A stretch of 64,000 nucleotides of DNA, from assembly GCA_023376005.1 (NCBI GenBank), contig CM042160.1:86495521-86559520 (forward strand). Reading direction: 5' to 3'. A model generated the notes under the pieces. The model ran no database searches. It was not told where the DNA came from and saw nothing but the letters and a program-made list of their open reading frames with translations. Position 1 is the first letter of the stretch; each line of letters starts with the position of its first letter. This DNA is from Doryteuthis pealeii. Taxonomy: Eukaryota; Mollusca; Cephalopoda; Myopsida; Loliginidae. This document shows positions 1-9,575 of the stretch, piece after piece. Both the position numbers and the translations under genes were made by a program.

Positions 1-50
1 GTCACACCCCAACATGTTAGCCATTATGCGACAGAGCACCTCTTGTGGTT
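1..50 (-). CDS. possible next PPM1G exon, cut by the window edge
   Basis: On the minus strand a long pyrimidine tract (about 52-80) ends in AG at 52-51, a convincing splice acceptor. The 50 bases after it end with codons for Gly-Cys-Asp, the tripeptide that precedes Asn-Met-Thr in PPM1G-type phosphatases, and this is where the exon after 3269-3362 would be expected. However, continuing in phase from that exon gives a stop after eight codons, and the residues before Gly-Cys-Asp do not match the family. The neighbouring PPM1G exon contains homopolymer errors, so an indel here is possible. An unrelated cryptic acceptor is equally possible. Confidence 0.2.
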
Positions 51-256
51 CTTAGAAAGAGAAAAAGAGATGCAACAAAAGAAAAGTAAAAATAAAAGAA
101 AATTATTCTAACACGTAAAATTTAAATTATTTCTCACGCACGAATGAATTGCAGCATACAAATCACAAAAAATAAGTTTTGTTTTGTAAGTTGTGTGCTG
201 GTAACAAAATTGCAACACTCGGGATGGATATATATATATATACACACACACATATA
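51..256. other. AT-rich spacer with a short (TA)n tract
   Basis: No gene is visible. A short (TA)n/(CA)n tract lies at about 229-258, immediately before the palindrome. Confidence 0.6.
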
Positions 257-506
257 TATCAATAAAGGAAGAACTCAATACAGTAATCCCATAATAAATT
301 TATTTCGACAAAAATAGGGGCCCATATAAATCTAAGTTGATTTAAACCGGCTCCCCAAATTTTCGCCTCATCAGATGGGTCCATCTGATGAGGCGAAAAT
401 TTGGGGAGCCGGTTTAAATCAACTTAGATTTATATGGGCCCCAATTTTTGTTGAAATAAATTTATTATGGGATTACTGTATTGAGTTCTTCCTTCCTTTA
501 TTGATA
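257..506. repeat. 250-bp foldback palindrome with almost no loop
   Basis: The two arms, about 257-381 and 382-506, are reverse complements and meet at the centre (cagatgg/ccatctg). The arms differ by a few substitutions (for example tcga against tcaa, and atag against attg) and one 4-base duplication near the right end. Substitutions rather than homopolymer indels suggest a real foldback element or old inverted duplication, unlike the large palindrome further right. No coding potential. Confidence 0.85.
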
Positions 507-665
507 AATATTGCTCTGTATATAATCTAAAAGGTTATTTTACATTGAGCTCTCTTTAGTGATTTAATGATTCACTGTATTTATACATACTGGATCATCA
601 ATATTAGTACAGTGGATCTTGAAATCACATATAGAATCATCCCTTACTACCAAGTTTTGGATAAA

Positions 666-670
<5 letters not shown>

Positions 671-713
<43 letters not shown>
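671..713. repeat. (TA)n microsatellite
   Basis: Uninterrupted TA dinucleotide run just upstream of a MITE copy. Confidence 0.95.
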
Positions 714-718
<5 letters not shown>

Positions 719-734
719 ACACACGCACACACTG

Positions 735-995
735 ATAGGGATACAGGCACCAAAATCTAAAAAGACCCAGTAAAATCGTATTTACGCGTCCTAGTTTTTT
801 TTCTTCCCTCACCATTTCAAGCTAACTGTAAATACATTTTAAATAGTTTCTTAGAAATTAATTACACAGGAATAGGTTACAAAGTAGGAGTTAGCCAGCT
901 TTAGGTGGGGCCCATAAATTTTACTGGGGACTCATTCAAAGCAAATATGTGTGTCCCAGGACGTACTAAATCAAAAAAACTATCATCATCACTGG
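735..995 (+). mobile_element. diverged copy of a short hAT-like MITE
   Basis: This stretch aligns along its length with the clearer copy at 24847-25133. Shared blocks include ccctcaccatttcaagctaactg, the segment around ttacacaggataggttaca, and the right end, which closes with a CATCACTG terminus. The left end is degraded but keeps CTGATAGGG. It is non-coding. Confidence 0.7.

Positions 996-1000
<5 letters not shown>

Positions 1001-1026
<26 letters not shown>
1001..1026. repeat. (TA)n microsatellite
   Basis: Dinucleotide run directly right of the MITE copy. Confidence 0.9.
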
Positions 1027-1030
<4 letters not shown>

Positions 1031-1050
1031 CATACACACAAATGTATGTC

Positions 1051-1150
1051 TAAGTTAGGCTAGCATGAACAAGAAGTCAATGCCGCTTGGTTTCTCACAG
1101 TTTATTACCTATGTTGTTTGAAAATCACACTGGCAGCATTGATTCATATC
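1051..1150 (+). repeat. partial copy of a dispersed foldback repeat
   Basis: Begins taagttagg and contains aagtcaatg followed by tttctcac and gtttgaaaat. The same order of blocks occurs at 58760-58850, where the element is a short foldback. Only the left part is present here. Confidence 0.5.
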
Positions 1151-1160
1151 TATGCTATCA

Positions 1161-1194
<34 letters not shown>

Positions 1195-1197
<3 letters not shown>

Positions 1198-1850
1198 TAT
1201 TATAATGGAGATTGTGTGTTTTTCTGTCTGTAACCGAAACTATATTCCTACTCAAGTCACAATTCTCTTAGTTATTGACATCACATTCTCCATGATTTTA
1301 TTTTGATCTAAACCTCAATTATTAATAAAATTGTCTTACATTATTAATACCGTTAACCATATCAACATACTAACAAGATGCAATTATATTTATATATACA
1401 ACAAAATAGCGGTTTACAGTGTGAACGGGACGGCTAATTTGCATATTAATATTAAAAAATTGAATTTAATAAATATGTGCTTAGTATTATTGATTTCTAA
1501 CTGTTTGGTTTTATTTTAATGAATATAAGCAAAAATCTCTTCAATGAATCTTAAATGAAATCCATTAATAAGATAAAATAACTGTCATTTTATTCTTTAC
1601 TTCCTCTTATAACTAAATACTTAAATTTGAAAAAATAACAATGAAAGACGAGAGTGATGGAAGAGTAAGTTTCAGTTGTTCCATTTTTTATTATACTACC
1701 TCCGTTTCAAATCTTTTATTATACCCCCCTCTGTTTCAAATCTTTTTATCTGTATTCTTATTTAGTTTAATTAGCCTTTCTAATTTAATACAATATTTTA
1801 TTACATTAAAACTTAAATACTTGCACCCGGAGGGTGCATATATTTGCTAG
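1195..1850 (+). mobile_element. non-autonomous Helitron-like element, copy 1
   Basis: The 5' end is TC (TCTTATTATAATGGAG) preceded by A. The 3' end has a 7-bp hairpin (TGCACCC-GGA-GGGTGCA, 1822-1838), eight bases, then CTAG at 1847-1850 followed by T. A 5' TC, a short 3' hairpin followed by CTRR, and insertion between A and T without target duplication are the defining ends of Helitrons. The 656-bp body has no Rep/helicase reading frame, so it would depend on proteins made elsewhere. It sits in a (TA)n tract. Copies 2 (2549-3192) and 3 (42491-43077) align along their full length. Confidence 0.85.
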
Positions 1851-1883
1851 TATATATAATATTATATTATATTATATTAAATT

Positions 1884-2078
1884 ATTTATATTTTTGCTTG
1901 ACAGCAATTACAATGCGTATATCGTATAAAATTCGATAATTATAGAAAATAATCATGACAAGCGAACTCTAAAGCACCGCACATTTGTTTGCAGAGTTCG
2001 CTTGTCATGATTATTTTCTATAATTATCGAATTTATACGATATACGCATTGTAATTGCCTTCAAGCAAAAATATAAAT
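1884..2078. repeat. inverted repeat with 22-bp spacer
   Basis: Arms 1884-1970 and 1993-2078 are near-perfect reverse complements, about 86 bp each. They flank a 22-base spacer (1971-1992, starting aaagcaccgc). The arms differ by a few changes (ttgacag against ttgaagg, and one A-run length). Non-coding. Confidence 0.85.
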
Positions 2079-2098
2079 TATAATATAATATATATATA

Positions 2099-2181
2099 TG
2101 AATATATCATATATCATATAAAATTCGATAATTATAGAAAATAATAGAAAAAGAACTCAGCAAACAAATGTGCGGTGCTTT
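2099..2181 (+). repeat. third partial copy of the inverted-repeat arm plus flipped spacer
   Basis: The segment repeats the arm core (aaaattcgataattatag) in forward orientation. It then carries, at 2160-2181, the reverse complement of the 22-base spacer at 1971-1992. The arrangement arm, spacer, inverted arm, arm, inverted spacer implies local inversion or templated rearrangement. Confidence 0.75.
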
Positions 2182-2480
2182 AGAACATCATACAGCCTGT
2201 TTCAACTTTATTAAGTCTCATCAGCGATGTATACTAACGATTTCCCTCTGACAGAAATCGAAACTGGGAGTCTAGCATGCAAAGTCAGAGACTCTATCGC
2301 TCGGCTACTGACACACCGCACAAATACATGCGAAATTAACCTGTCAAAGATAATGATATGCCTCTACCATATTAGGTACACGGACGTTGACAACAACAAA
2401 CCAGGCCCTTGCCCTGGCAAAGGAAATAAGATTTTGGATGTTTGTTTTTAGAAGCATTGTTGAACAAAGTATATATTATT
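2182..2480. other. unassigned segment between repeats
   Basis: This segment is less AT-rich than its surroundings. It includes a 74-codon open frame at 2227-2451 on the plus strand with no recognisable motif. It may be the internal part of the element whose arms lie at 1884-2181. I see no convincing gene. Confidence 0.4.
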
Positions 2481-2499
2481 ATTATTTATATTTTTGCTA

Positions 2500-2552
2500 T
2501 ATATATATATATATATATATATTATATTATATATATATATATATATATATTA
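2500..2552. repeat. (TA)n microsatellite, host site of Helitron copy 2
   Basis: Imperfect TA run abutting the 5' end of Helitron copy 2. Confidence 0.9.
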
Positions 2553-3192
2553 TTATAATGGAGATTGTGGGTTTGTCTCTCTGTAACCGAAACTATATTA
2601 CTATACAAGTCACAATTCCTTTCGTTATTTACATCATATTCTCCATGATTTTATTTTTTATTTAAACCTCAATTATTAATAAAATTGTTTTACATTACTT
2701 ACACTGTTGACCATATCTACATACTAATAACATGCAATTGTATTTATATATACAACAAAATAGAGGTTTACAGTGTGAATGGGAAGGCTAATTTGCATAT
2801 TGATCTTAAAAAATTGATTTTAATAAATATATGCTTAGTATTATTGATTTCCAATTGTTTGGTTTTATCTTATTGAACATGAGCAAAAATCTCTTCAATA
2901 AATCTTAAAAGAAATCCCTTAACAAGAAGAAATAACTATAATATTATTCTTTACTTCCTATTTTAACTAAACAGTTTAATTAGGAAAATTTACCAATGAA
3001 AGACGGGAATAACGGAAAATGATGGAAGAGTTAGTTTCAAAGTTGTTCTATTTTTCAATCATACCCCCCTCTGTTCAAAATCTTTTTATCTACATTCTTA
3101 TTCAGTTTCATTAGCCTTTCTAATTTAATATGATATCTTATTATAAAATTTAACTAAAATACTTACACCCGGAGAGTGCATATATTTGCTAG
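2549..3192 (+). mobile_element. non-autonomous Helitron-like element, copy 2
   Basis: Aligns with copy 1 over about 640 bp. The 5' TC has been lost where the element meets the (TA)n tract, but TATTATAATGGAGATTG remains. The 3' hairpin has decayed to TACACCC-GGA-GAGTGCA, followed eight bases later by CTAG at 3189-3192 and then T. It contains no coding frame. It lies about 700 bp from copy 1, in the same orientation. Confidence 0.8.
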
Positions 3193-3268
3193 TATATATA
3201 AATTCCTTATCTTTTTTTTATAATAAAGAAACAAAAAAAAAACAAAAAAAAAACTTGTTTCAACCTAC

Positions 3269-3362
3269 CTCTTCACAAATCAATGACAATTTGGATTGTT
3301 TAATCGGATCTTTCAGACGTTCTCTTATAAAGTCAACAACTTCTTGACTAGACATAAAATTC
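3269..3362 (-). CDS. PPM1G: PP2C-family phosphatase exon (PPM1G-like)
   Basis: The 94-base exon has a minus-strand acceptor (TTTTAG before 3362) and donor (GTAGG from 3268). It completes a split Trp codon and encodes 31 residues, starting Asn-Phe-Met-Ser-Ser-Gln-Glu-Val-Val-Asp-Phe-Ile and ending Ile-Cys-Glu-Glu. The string MSSQEVVDFI directly after a CDGIW motif is characteristic of PPM1G (PP2C gamma), a metal-dependent nuclear Ser/Thr phosphatase linked to splicing factors and histone handling. The preceding exon at 4406-4538 supplies CDGIW across the same Trp codon, so the two are consecutive exons. The next exon is not securely identified in the window. Confidence 0.88.
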
Positions 3363-4405
3363 CTAAAACAAAAGAAAAACAATTTTAAATAAATAGAATT
3401 TTTTTAAATAAATGGGCAAGAAACATTATTCAACTTCAGAAAAAAAAACCTCAACCAATAACATCATTGGTTCTTAAATTTATTTATGTTGGAATATTTG
3501 GAGTATATAAGGTGTCCTGCAATACACCACCTAAATTTATTGACTGTGCGAGGTCCTGTGGTTTATTCCTGTGCCAATCAACAGCCATAATAATGCATGG
3601 CCAATTCACTACTTAAACACTGATACTTGCCATAGTTCATTTGCAACCAAATGAGGAGGAACTTACAATACTAAGGAGAACCAAAGGATTCTTAATCAAG
3701 GATTTCCACTGGACAAGCGATCTTGCTTAAAGCCTAAAGGATAGGCCATAAGACTGTAACAATTTATACATTTATTGCAGCAACAGGTAATAGTAGATTT
3801 TTTTTAAAAGTCCACATTGCCAAGAAAATCTTCATAAATATTCTGGTTAGAATTGCAAAGTCTTCAAATTTTCCAGTTGAATTTTTTTGTTTGTTTTTGA
3901 GAAAGATTGTCCCATTCTCATTTCTTTTTGAGATATGTCATGGATTCTCCATGACATATCTCATATGGGAGCTTATGACTTTAAAAAGGTTCTGACATTC
4001 AAAACTATTCCAGAGACAGATTAGGCCTTAATTGGGTAATCTCAATATTAGCTACAATAAATGAGAATAACCTCCCCTAGTTTGTTTCACTTTGAAGAAG
4101 CCGTTTGTTTAGGTTGGCCATTTTCATTTCACCATAAATCTACACTGAAAAATACAAATTTGTTTGAATCAATACATGCAGGTTTTAACACTAAAATATC
4201 CTAAAATGTGTTCTTAATAACAATTAAGTTCATTCCAAATAATGCGCAATCGCAATTCACTCTGCGTTAATGCTCTTGCAAGGCATGAATCCATATGTTT
4301 AACCCTCTATATTTCAATATTTTAATGCCCACTTACAGAATTAAAAATATTGATAACTAAAGAAAAAAAAAAAAAAAAGAAAAAAAAAGTAAATAATGTA
4401 TTTAC
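3363..4405 (-). other. PPM1G intron
   Basis: GT-AG intron, phase 2, interrupting the Trp codon of the CDGIW motif. It contains homopolymer A runs near 4362-4388, a perfect hairpin at 3930-3962 and otherwise nothing recognised. Confidence 0.8.
3930..3962. repeat. perfect 15-bp hairpin
   Basis: Stem gagatatgtcatgga (3930-3944), 3-base loop, and exact reverse complement (3948-3962). It is intronic. No function can be assigned. Confidence 0.85.
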
Positions 4406-4538
4406 CATATTCCATCACAAAGCAAGAACCAAGAATTCATCTTCTTCATCTAAAGTTCGACTTTGGATGTCTGGTAATGCTGTGATCATTTTGTTCCTCA
4501 GGCGGTAAAATCTGCATTCTGCTTATATGAATGATCAC
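4406..4538 (-). CDS. PPM1G: PP2C-family phosphatase exon (PPM1G-like) with three 1-base insertions
   Basis: Minus-strand exon with acceptor TTTAG before 4538 and donor GTAAAT from 4405. Read in pieces it gives GDHSYKQNAD, then LPPEEQ, then MITALPDIQSRTL and EDEFLVLA, then CDGIW. This is the PPM1G catalytic segment; the Asp of CDGIW is a conserved metal-site region residue in PP2C enzymes. The pieces lie in different frames because three homopolymers are one base too long: the A runs (plus strand) at 4507-4510 and 4419-4421 and the T run at 4489-4492. The three extra bases sum to one codon, so exon phase is restored at both ends. This pattern indicates uncorrected long-read error more than a real pseudogene, although a pseudogene cannot be excluded. 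Confidence 0.85.
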
Positions 4539-4627
4539 CTAAAGAAATAAGAAAAATTAAAGAATTTCATATTTCGTGTTGTCAGAATCTTAAATGAAAT
4601 CAAAGAAAATAATGAAATTTATAACCA

Positions 4628-4727
4628 NNNNNNNNNNNNNNNNNNNNNNNNNNNNNNNNNNNNNNNNNNNNNNNNNNNNNNNNNNNNNNNNNNNNNNNNN
4701 NNNNNNNNNNNNNNNNNNNNNNNNNNN
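4628..4727. other. assembly gap of exactly 100 N
   Basis: Exactly 100 N, the conventional placeholder for a gap of unknown size. The 5' exons of PPM1G, which should lie to its right, are not seen anywhere between the gap and EB1. Confidence 0.99.
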
Positions 4728-6822
4728 TGACTTGGCGGGGAGTTTGCTGAGCTTGTTAAAATAAAAAAAATCCAACTTGTCACCGTTGTAAAACAAAAAA
4801 CCTAAAAGAAAGAAAAAAATGATCCGTCACCATCTCTGTAAGATGATATAATATCCTGTTGTTTTTTTCCCATTAAATTAATTCTAACAAAAAACAATTC
4901 CCTGTCAATTTTTATTCCCACATGTGACCTAAACTGCTATTTATCAATTTTTTTTTTTTAAATATACCCTGCTAATTTTTAATTTTTTTTTTTTTAATGT
5001 TACCCTCCTCCTTCCCGTCCACCGAATTATTTCACCCCCTCTCCCCACTTTTTTCTTTTGAGGAAGGAAAAAAACAACCCAATTGCTGTGTATGATGAAT
5101 TCTTTATATACTGTATTGGCTATTGTGTATTATTATATGATTTATTTTCTACTTGCTGACTAGTGGATTGTTACCCCAGTTGACAGATCCCCAGTCAGTA
5201 CCATCCAAAATATTTAGGATGCAGTTGAAAAGGCTTTTTTTTTTGTTAATGCAGGGGGGGGGATTAAGTCCTTTTTCTTCTGTGTCCTATCCACTACACT
5301 TAGTTTAAAAACAAAACAGATTTTTTTTAAACATATATATATTTGCATGCTGTTAAATTATATATAAAAAAAATTATAACTATAAAATAAATTTTCTCTT
5401 TTTTATTCTATTCTTTTTTTTTCTTTTTTTCCCTTTTCTTTTTTTTTTCTTTTTTTTTTTTTTTTTGTCGCGCTGATGCAGCAAGGACAGGTCGTACATC
5501 ATGTCCTGTCTTAACTTCTCCATACAATCAATAAAAAAGGATATATATGGTCTATGCTTTTATCCTATATTCCTTTTTTCTTTTTATTTCATGTGTTGCT
5601 TGTATTTGACAATTTGAAGGGGAAACTTTAAATCTCTACATAAAAAGAAAGGTCAGTTTTGCTATAAAAGTACTACACTTTGTCTTGAACTTTATTATGC
5701 AATAATTCAAATTTGCGTTGAGGGGGGGGGTCAAATTTTGACCAATTTAGATGCCAACAAAAATATTTGATGCATTCTGTAAAGAGAAAATGCTGTCTTG
5801 AAGTATTATGCAAAACCAAATTATCACATTGTTACTTCAATAAAAAAAAAAGTTTTAAAAAATCAAATTGCGTCAATTAAACAAAATATTAAAGTCGACA
5901 ATATCTTATTTGTCAGTGAACAGCAAAGAAGTCTATTCCTTTTTCAATAGTTGCTAAACCAGAGAGGGGTGGGTGCTTGCACTACCATCAGCCCCATTTT
6001 GCCACTTAGATCCAAATAATAAGCAACATTTAAGTCTTTGAATCCTTTGCATTTGCATTCGGAACACTTCTCATTAATTCCCAATAAATCCATGATTATT
6101 TTTATTATACTTTAGCAGGTTCAGTTTCTGAACATAAGAGTTTTAAATTTCTTCCCATAGGTCTTACTTTATTATATTGTTGCCACCTTCATATAATTTT
6201 CACTTTCACAATTGACCATAGATCAGCGGACTTGATGTTGACCATGAGTAAAGCTTAGATACATGTGAAGAGTATTGTTTCATGCATAATACCACACTTC
6301 ACTTGAAACTGTGCAAGACTGCGGACTTGTATCGTGCAAAGAAAACCTTATCCATAAAATTGCAATATTATATCCCTGTTTAATTTAAACACCTTCACTT
6401 TGAATGCTTCCAATAATGAATGATGAAAATTCCAGTCCATATCATAGCACTACTGCCCCTTTGATTTCTTTAACCACAGTTATGTCTGAATTGGATTTTT
6501 AAAAAGAGAATCTCATTTGGCGCCCATCTATCAAGTCCAAATATCACTAGAGATTCATCGTGTAAAAATTTGTAACTTTTCAGAAAATTACTGTTGGGTC
6601 AAAAGTGGCTGCTTTGTCTATCTTAAGCGAGTTGTTAAATTCTTTTTTGAATTTAGTTCTATTGTTAACAGCTGCCTTCACATTCGATTTGTGCAAAGTT
6701 CCTTTTGTCTCTAATGTGGACATTTTTTCATTTAATAACTTTTTCTGCTTTTCAACTTAAAAAGGAAACAGCTTTTATTGTTTTTTTTTTTTTTTAGATT
6801 TCAAAGGTCTAAAGCTAAATAA

Positions 6823-6960
6823 TAATAATGAAATTTATTGTGTACAGTGCTCAGCGTGCACCACAGCTCATCAAAGCTCATGTCTAGTACCAGAATAATG
6901 ATTAGTGTTCAGGAAACATGAACATGAACAGCAAAATATACATGTTTGTGTGTGGATGGA
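6823..6960 (+). repeat. dispersed copy of the 112-bp repeat unit (left arm)
   Basis: Starts with aataataatgaaatttattg, then tgtacagtgctc, caccacagctcatcaaag, and a tail atatacatgttt. It is the same unit that is tandemly repeated at 9203-9560. Its mirror image is at about 12035-12178. Confidence 0.75.
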
Positions 6961-8078
6961 GTATCAGATTATAGTGTGGCGAATTTACAGGAAGAAATTG
7001 AGAGATGCAGTGTTGGCAGCCCACACCGCGATGCAGGCAGCTTATAACTTATATTGATTAAACTGCAAATTAACTTGAGTCAGTCCTTTTGAAATTTAGT
7101 TTTCTAGTGAAATGAACGAGTTTAAATTTGACAAATATTGGTTACGCGTTTGATTTGATTTGCAAATAACTTCAGACAGACTTATGGATCTTTTTTTGAT
7201 AAGTTTCATTATTATATTAATGCTTTTATTTAGGATGAAGTGAAGTATTTTAATTAGGCATTCTATAGTTAGCTGTTATATTGAAAATTTAAATGGTTAA
7301 AATGTTTAGGTTACCCCCCACAAAATTATCAGTTACAAATTTGAATGGTTTAAATGTTTAGCTCACTCCTAAATCTCACTATGATGTGTTGTTTTTGCTG
7401 GGTTGCAGATTATATATATCTCATTGTTTGTAAGTCCCTTAAATTAGTAGTTACCAAAGTTTTCACAAATTATCTTTCAATAAAGTTTGTTTTTTTTAAT
7501 CAAAGTTTACGGGTCTTAGATGTTTTTAAACAAATTATTTCAATCAGGTCAGTTGTGTAAAATCAATTATCTGTTGATAGTTCTAGTTGTTTCTTTTTTT
7601 TTATATATACGATTTTATGTTGTGATTTTAGTGAGAGCACTTACAGTTGGGGATCCCTTGTGTTACTCAAAAGCTTAAAAAGTCGTTTGGTGTCAATTAT
7701 CTGTTGATTAGAATTCTTTGGTTGAAGTAAGCCACCTCTTGTGTAGATTTAACATCTTTTGTCTTTAAAATGGTGGGTAATATATTCAACAAATGATTTA
7801 TTGGCAAGGAATTGTCAATTTTCCATTAGTTCCCAACCAATTTCTACTGCCAGTTTTCTAAATTGGATATTTCAAAACAAACAAAAACAAAAACAAAACT
7901 TTGATATAGTTTTCCATGAGATATTAATATATTTTCAATTCATTACTTACGCTAAATTTGAAAGCTTGTTCATCATCTTTTAAAATAATGATAAAAAATG
8001 AATTCTTAAATATTGCTCAACCAATCCTATGATATGAGGCAAACTAAGAACTTTTTTTTCATATTTAGTCATATTTTG

Positions 8079-8310
8079 GCTTAGAGCGTTCGGCTAGAAA
8101 CCACAAGTTCCTAGTTCGATACCAGTCCCCGCCAACTCAGCGTATGAGTGCACAGGGATCTGTGCCGTAAAGTAAGGAGCTGATGGTAGGTGTAGTGCTC
8201 CACCTCAGATGCTTAAAAAAACAATCTCCTTGGTCTAGCGGCTAGTGAAAAGGGATAGACTCCCTCGCTGACTGGTTGATACCGACTTGAGGCCGCCCCG
8301 ACGACTTTTA
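8079..8310 (+). mobile_element. tRNA-derived SINE, family A (left-arm copy)
   Basis: The head resembles a tRNA gene: an A-box-like gcttagagcgttcggctag and a B box gttcgatacc about 25 bases later. A tRNA-unrelated body follows, containing gagctgatggtaggtg, cacctcagatg, aatctccttggtctagcg and ccgccccgacgac. Pol III internal promoters of this layout define tRNA-derived SINEs. The mirror copy is at 10688-10921 and an independent copy at 33345-33560. Confidence 0.8.
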
Positions 8311-8489
8311 CCATATAAGGTGGTATTCAGTAACATTGAATTGTTAAGCAAACCCATTATTTCAATCTATGGAGATAGAATGTTCTTCTTTTTGTAGTCA
8401 ATGTTAGAATATATATCAGTAATTTGTCCCATAGCATGGACTCACTGGCGGCTTTAACAATTAAAACCCTATAAGCACTAAGTAACTTA

Positions 8490-8770
8490 ACCAATACTCT
8501 ACTGCATCTAGTGGTGAGGTTCCAGTTCTGGAGAGTCAAGTGTAGCATAATACCCTTTCATTACCATACTCTCTCTCAGGTTTACTCAAACCTGAAGTGA
8601 TTAGAACTGTTAGGGTTCAATTTGATCAGTTAAATAGATTTAAAACAAAATTGAATACCCATCATTAATGAATAAAACAAAGTCTTCGGCATGAAATAAC
8701 CCAGCAAGTGTTGATATGCCATAAAACCTCTTATCCACAGGGTTGTTTCGTAAGGTAAACTAAAGAAAAT
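8490..8770 (+). repeat. dispersed repeat family D (left-arm copy)
   Basis: Contains ctagtggtgaggttccagttctg, a cattaccat block, gttagggtt, and a 3' block ending aataacccagcaagtgttgatatgcc. The same blocks in the same order occur at 46885-47345 (minus), 54725-54990, 55420-55770, 56575-56800 and 59165-59645. Mirror copy at about 10235-10500. Confidence 0.7.
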
Positions 8771-9202
8771 GGCTATAAATGACTAAGATGAGGCATTAGT
8801 CTGAATAGATTAAATTGACAAAATCCAGTGATGCTCAGTTCATATCTTGTGAATGTGTTCATGACATAAAGTTTTAAATTTGTAGGGAAATAGACTTTGG
8901 TAAGTTGAAGTCTCTTTAGCCCTGTGTCGAGTAACCTTTCCAAAAGGAAATGTTTGATTTTAAAACCAATTACCAGACTTAACTGGTGAGGGCAACACCA
9001 GGATTTTAAAAATAAAAAAGGAAGAAAAAAAAAGATCTGTTAAAAGGTGAACGGAGTCTATTAACTTGTCAATTCTTAGTGTCTTGAGAGGCTAAACATG
9101 GCACAAACGAACTCCGCTTTGCATACGCTCTTAAATTCACATGCATATGTTATTGCTTTTCATTTATATTCTCCTGTATATGTAAACTCTGTATAATAAT
9201 AA

Positions 9203-9560
9203 TAATGAAATTTATTGTGTACAGTTATCAGGTGCACCACAACTCATCAAAGTCTCATATCTAATACATAGAATAATGTACTAATGTCAAGAACATGAAT
9301 AGCGTACAGTAATAATATACATGTATGTGTACAGTGCTCAAGTGCACCACAACTCATCAAAGTCTCATGTCTAGTACATAGAATAATGTATTAGTGTCAG
9401 GAACATGAACAGTTTACAGTAGTAATATGCATGTATGTGTATAGTGCTCAGGTGCACTACAACTCATCAAAGTCTCGTGTCTAGTACATAGAATAATGCC
9501 TTACTAATGTCAGGAACATGAATAGCGTACAGTAATAATATACATGTATGTGTACACGTG
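9203..9560 (+). repeat. three tandem ~112-bp units at the palindrome centre
   Basis: Three head-to-tail units each contain acagt(g/t)(c/a)tcaggtgcac, aactcatcaaagtct, cta(g/a)tacatagaataatg, gaacatgaa, and tatgcatgtatgtgta or tatacatgtatgtgta. They are preceded by aataataatgaaatttattgtg. The first two have mirror partners in the right arm. The third (about 9440-9550) has no partner and forms the loop. Confidence 0.85.
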
Positions 9561-9575
9561 CGTGACATATTACTA
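9431..9575. repeat. loop of the 9.5-kb palindrome
   Basis: Single-copy centre between the two arms: the third 112-bp unit plus the linker gtgtacacgtgcgtgacatat. A loop longer than zero means the flip occurred within the tandem repeat or at unequal units. Confidence 0.7.

Larger units (their letters stand above)
4728..9430. repeat. left arm of 9.5-kb palindrome
   Basis: Reads as the reverse complement of 9576-14260 across its entire length. Matched landmarks include agatct at 9033-9038 against 9961-9966, the ccgaattatttcacccc block near 5023 against 13940, the SINE near 8080-8310 against 10690-10920, and the edge next to the gap (4735) against about 14240. Differences are mostly one-base indels and homopolymer lengths. 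At four positions where a third SINE copy (33345-33560) can referee, this arm is the deviant one. It is probably an artefactual duplicate of the right arm. Confidence 0.9.

Noticed and set aside
370..405. Possible hammerhead ribozyme core (CTGATGAG followed by CGAAA) in the 257-506 palindrome
   Set aside because: Only three bases separate the two core motifs, so stem II cannot form, and no closing stems I and III with a cleavage triplet were found.
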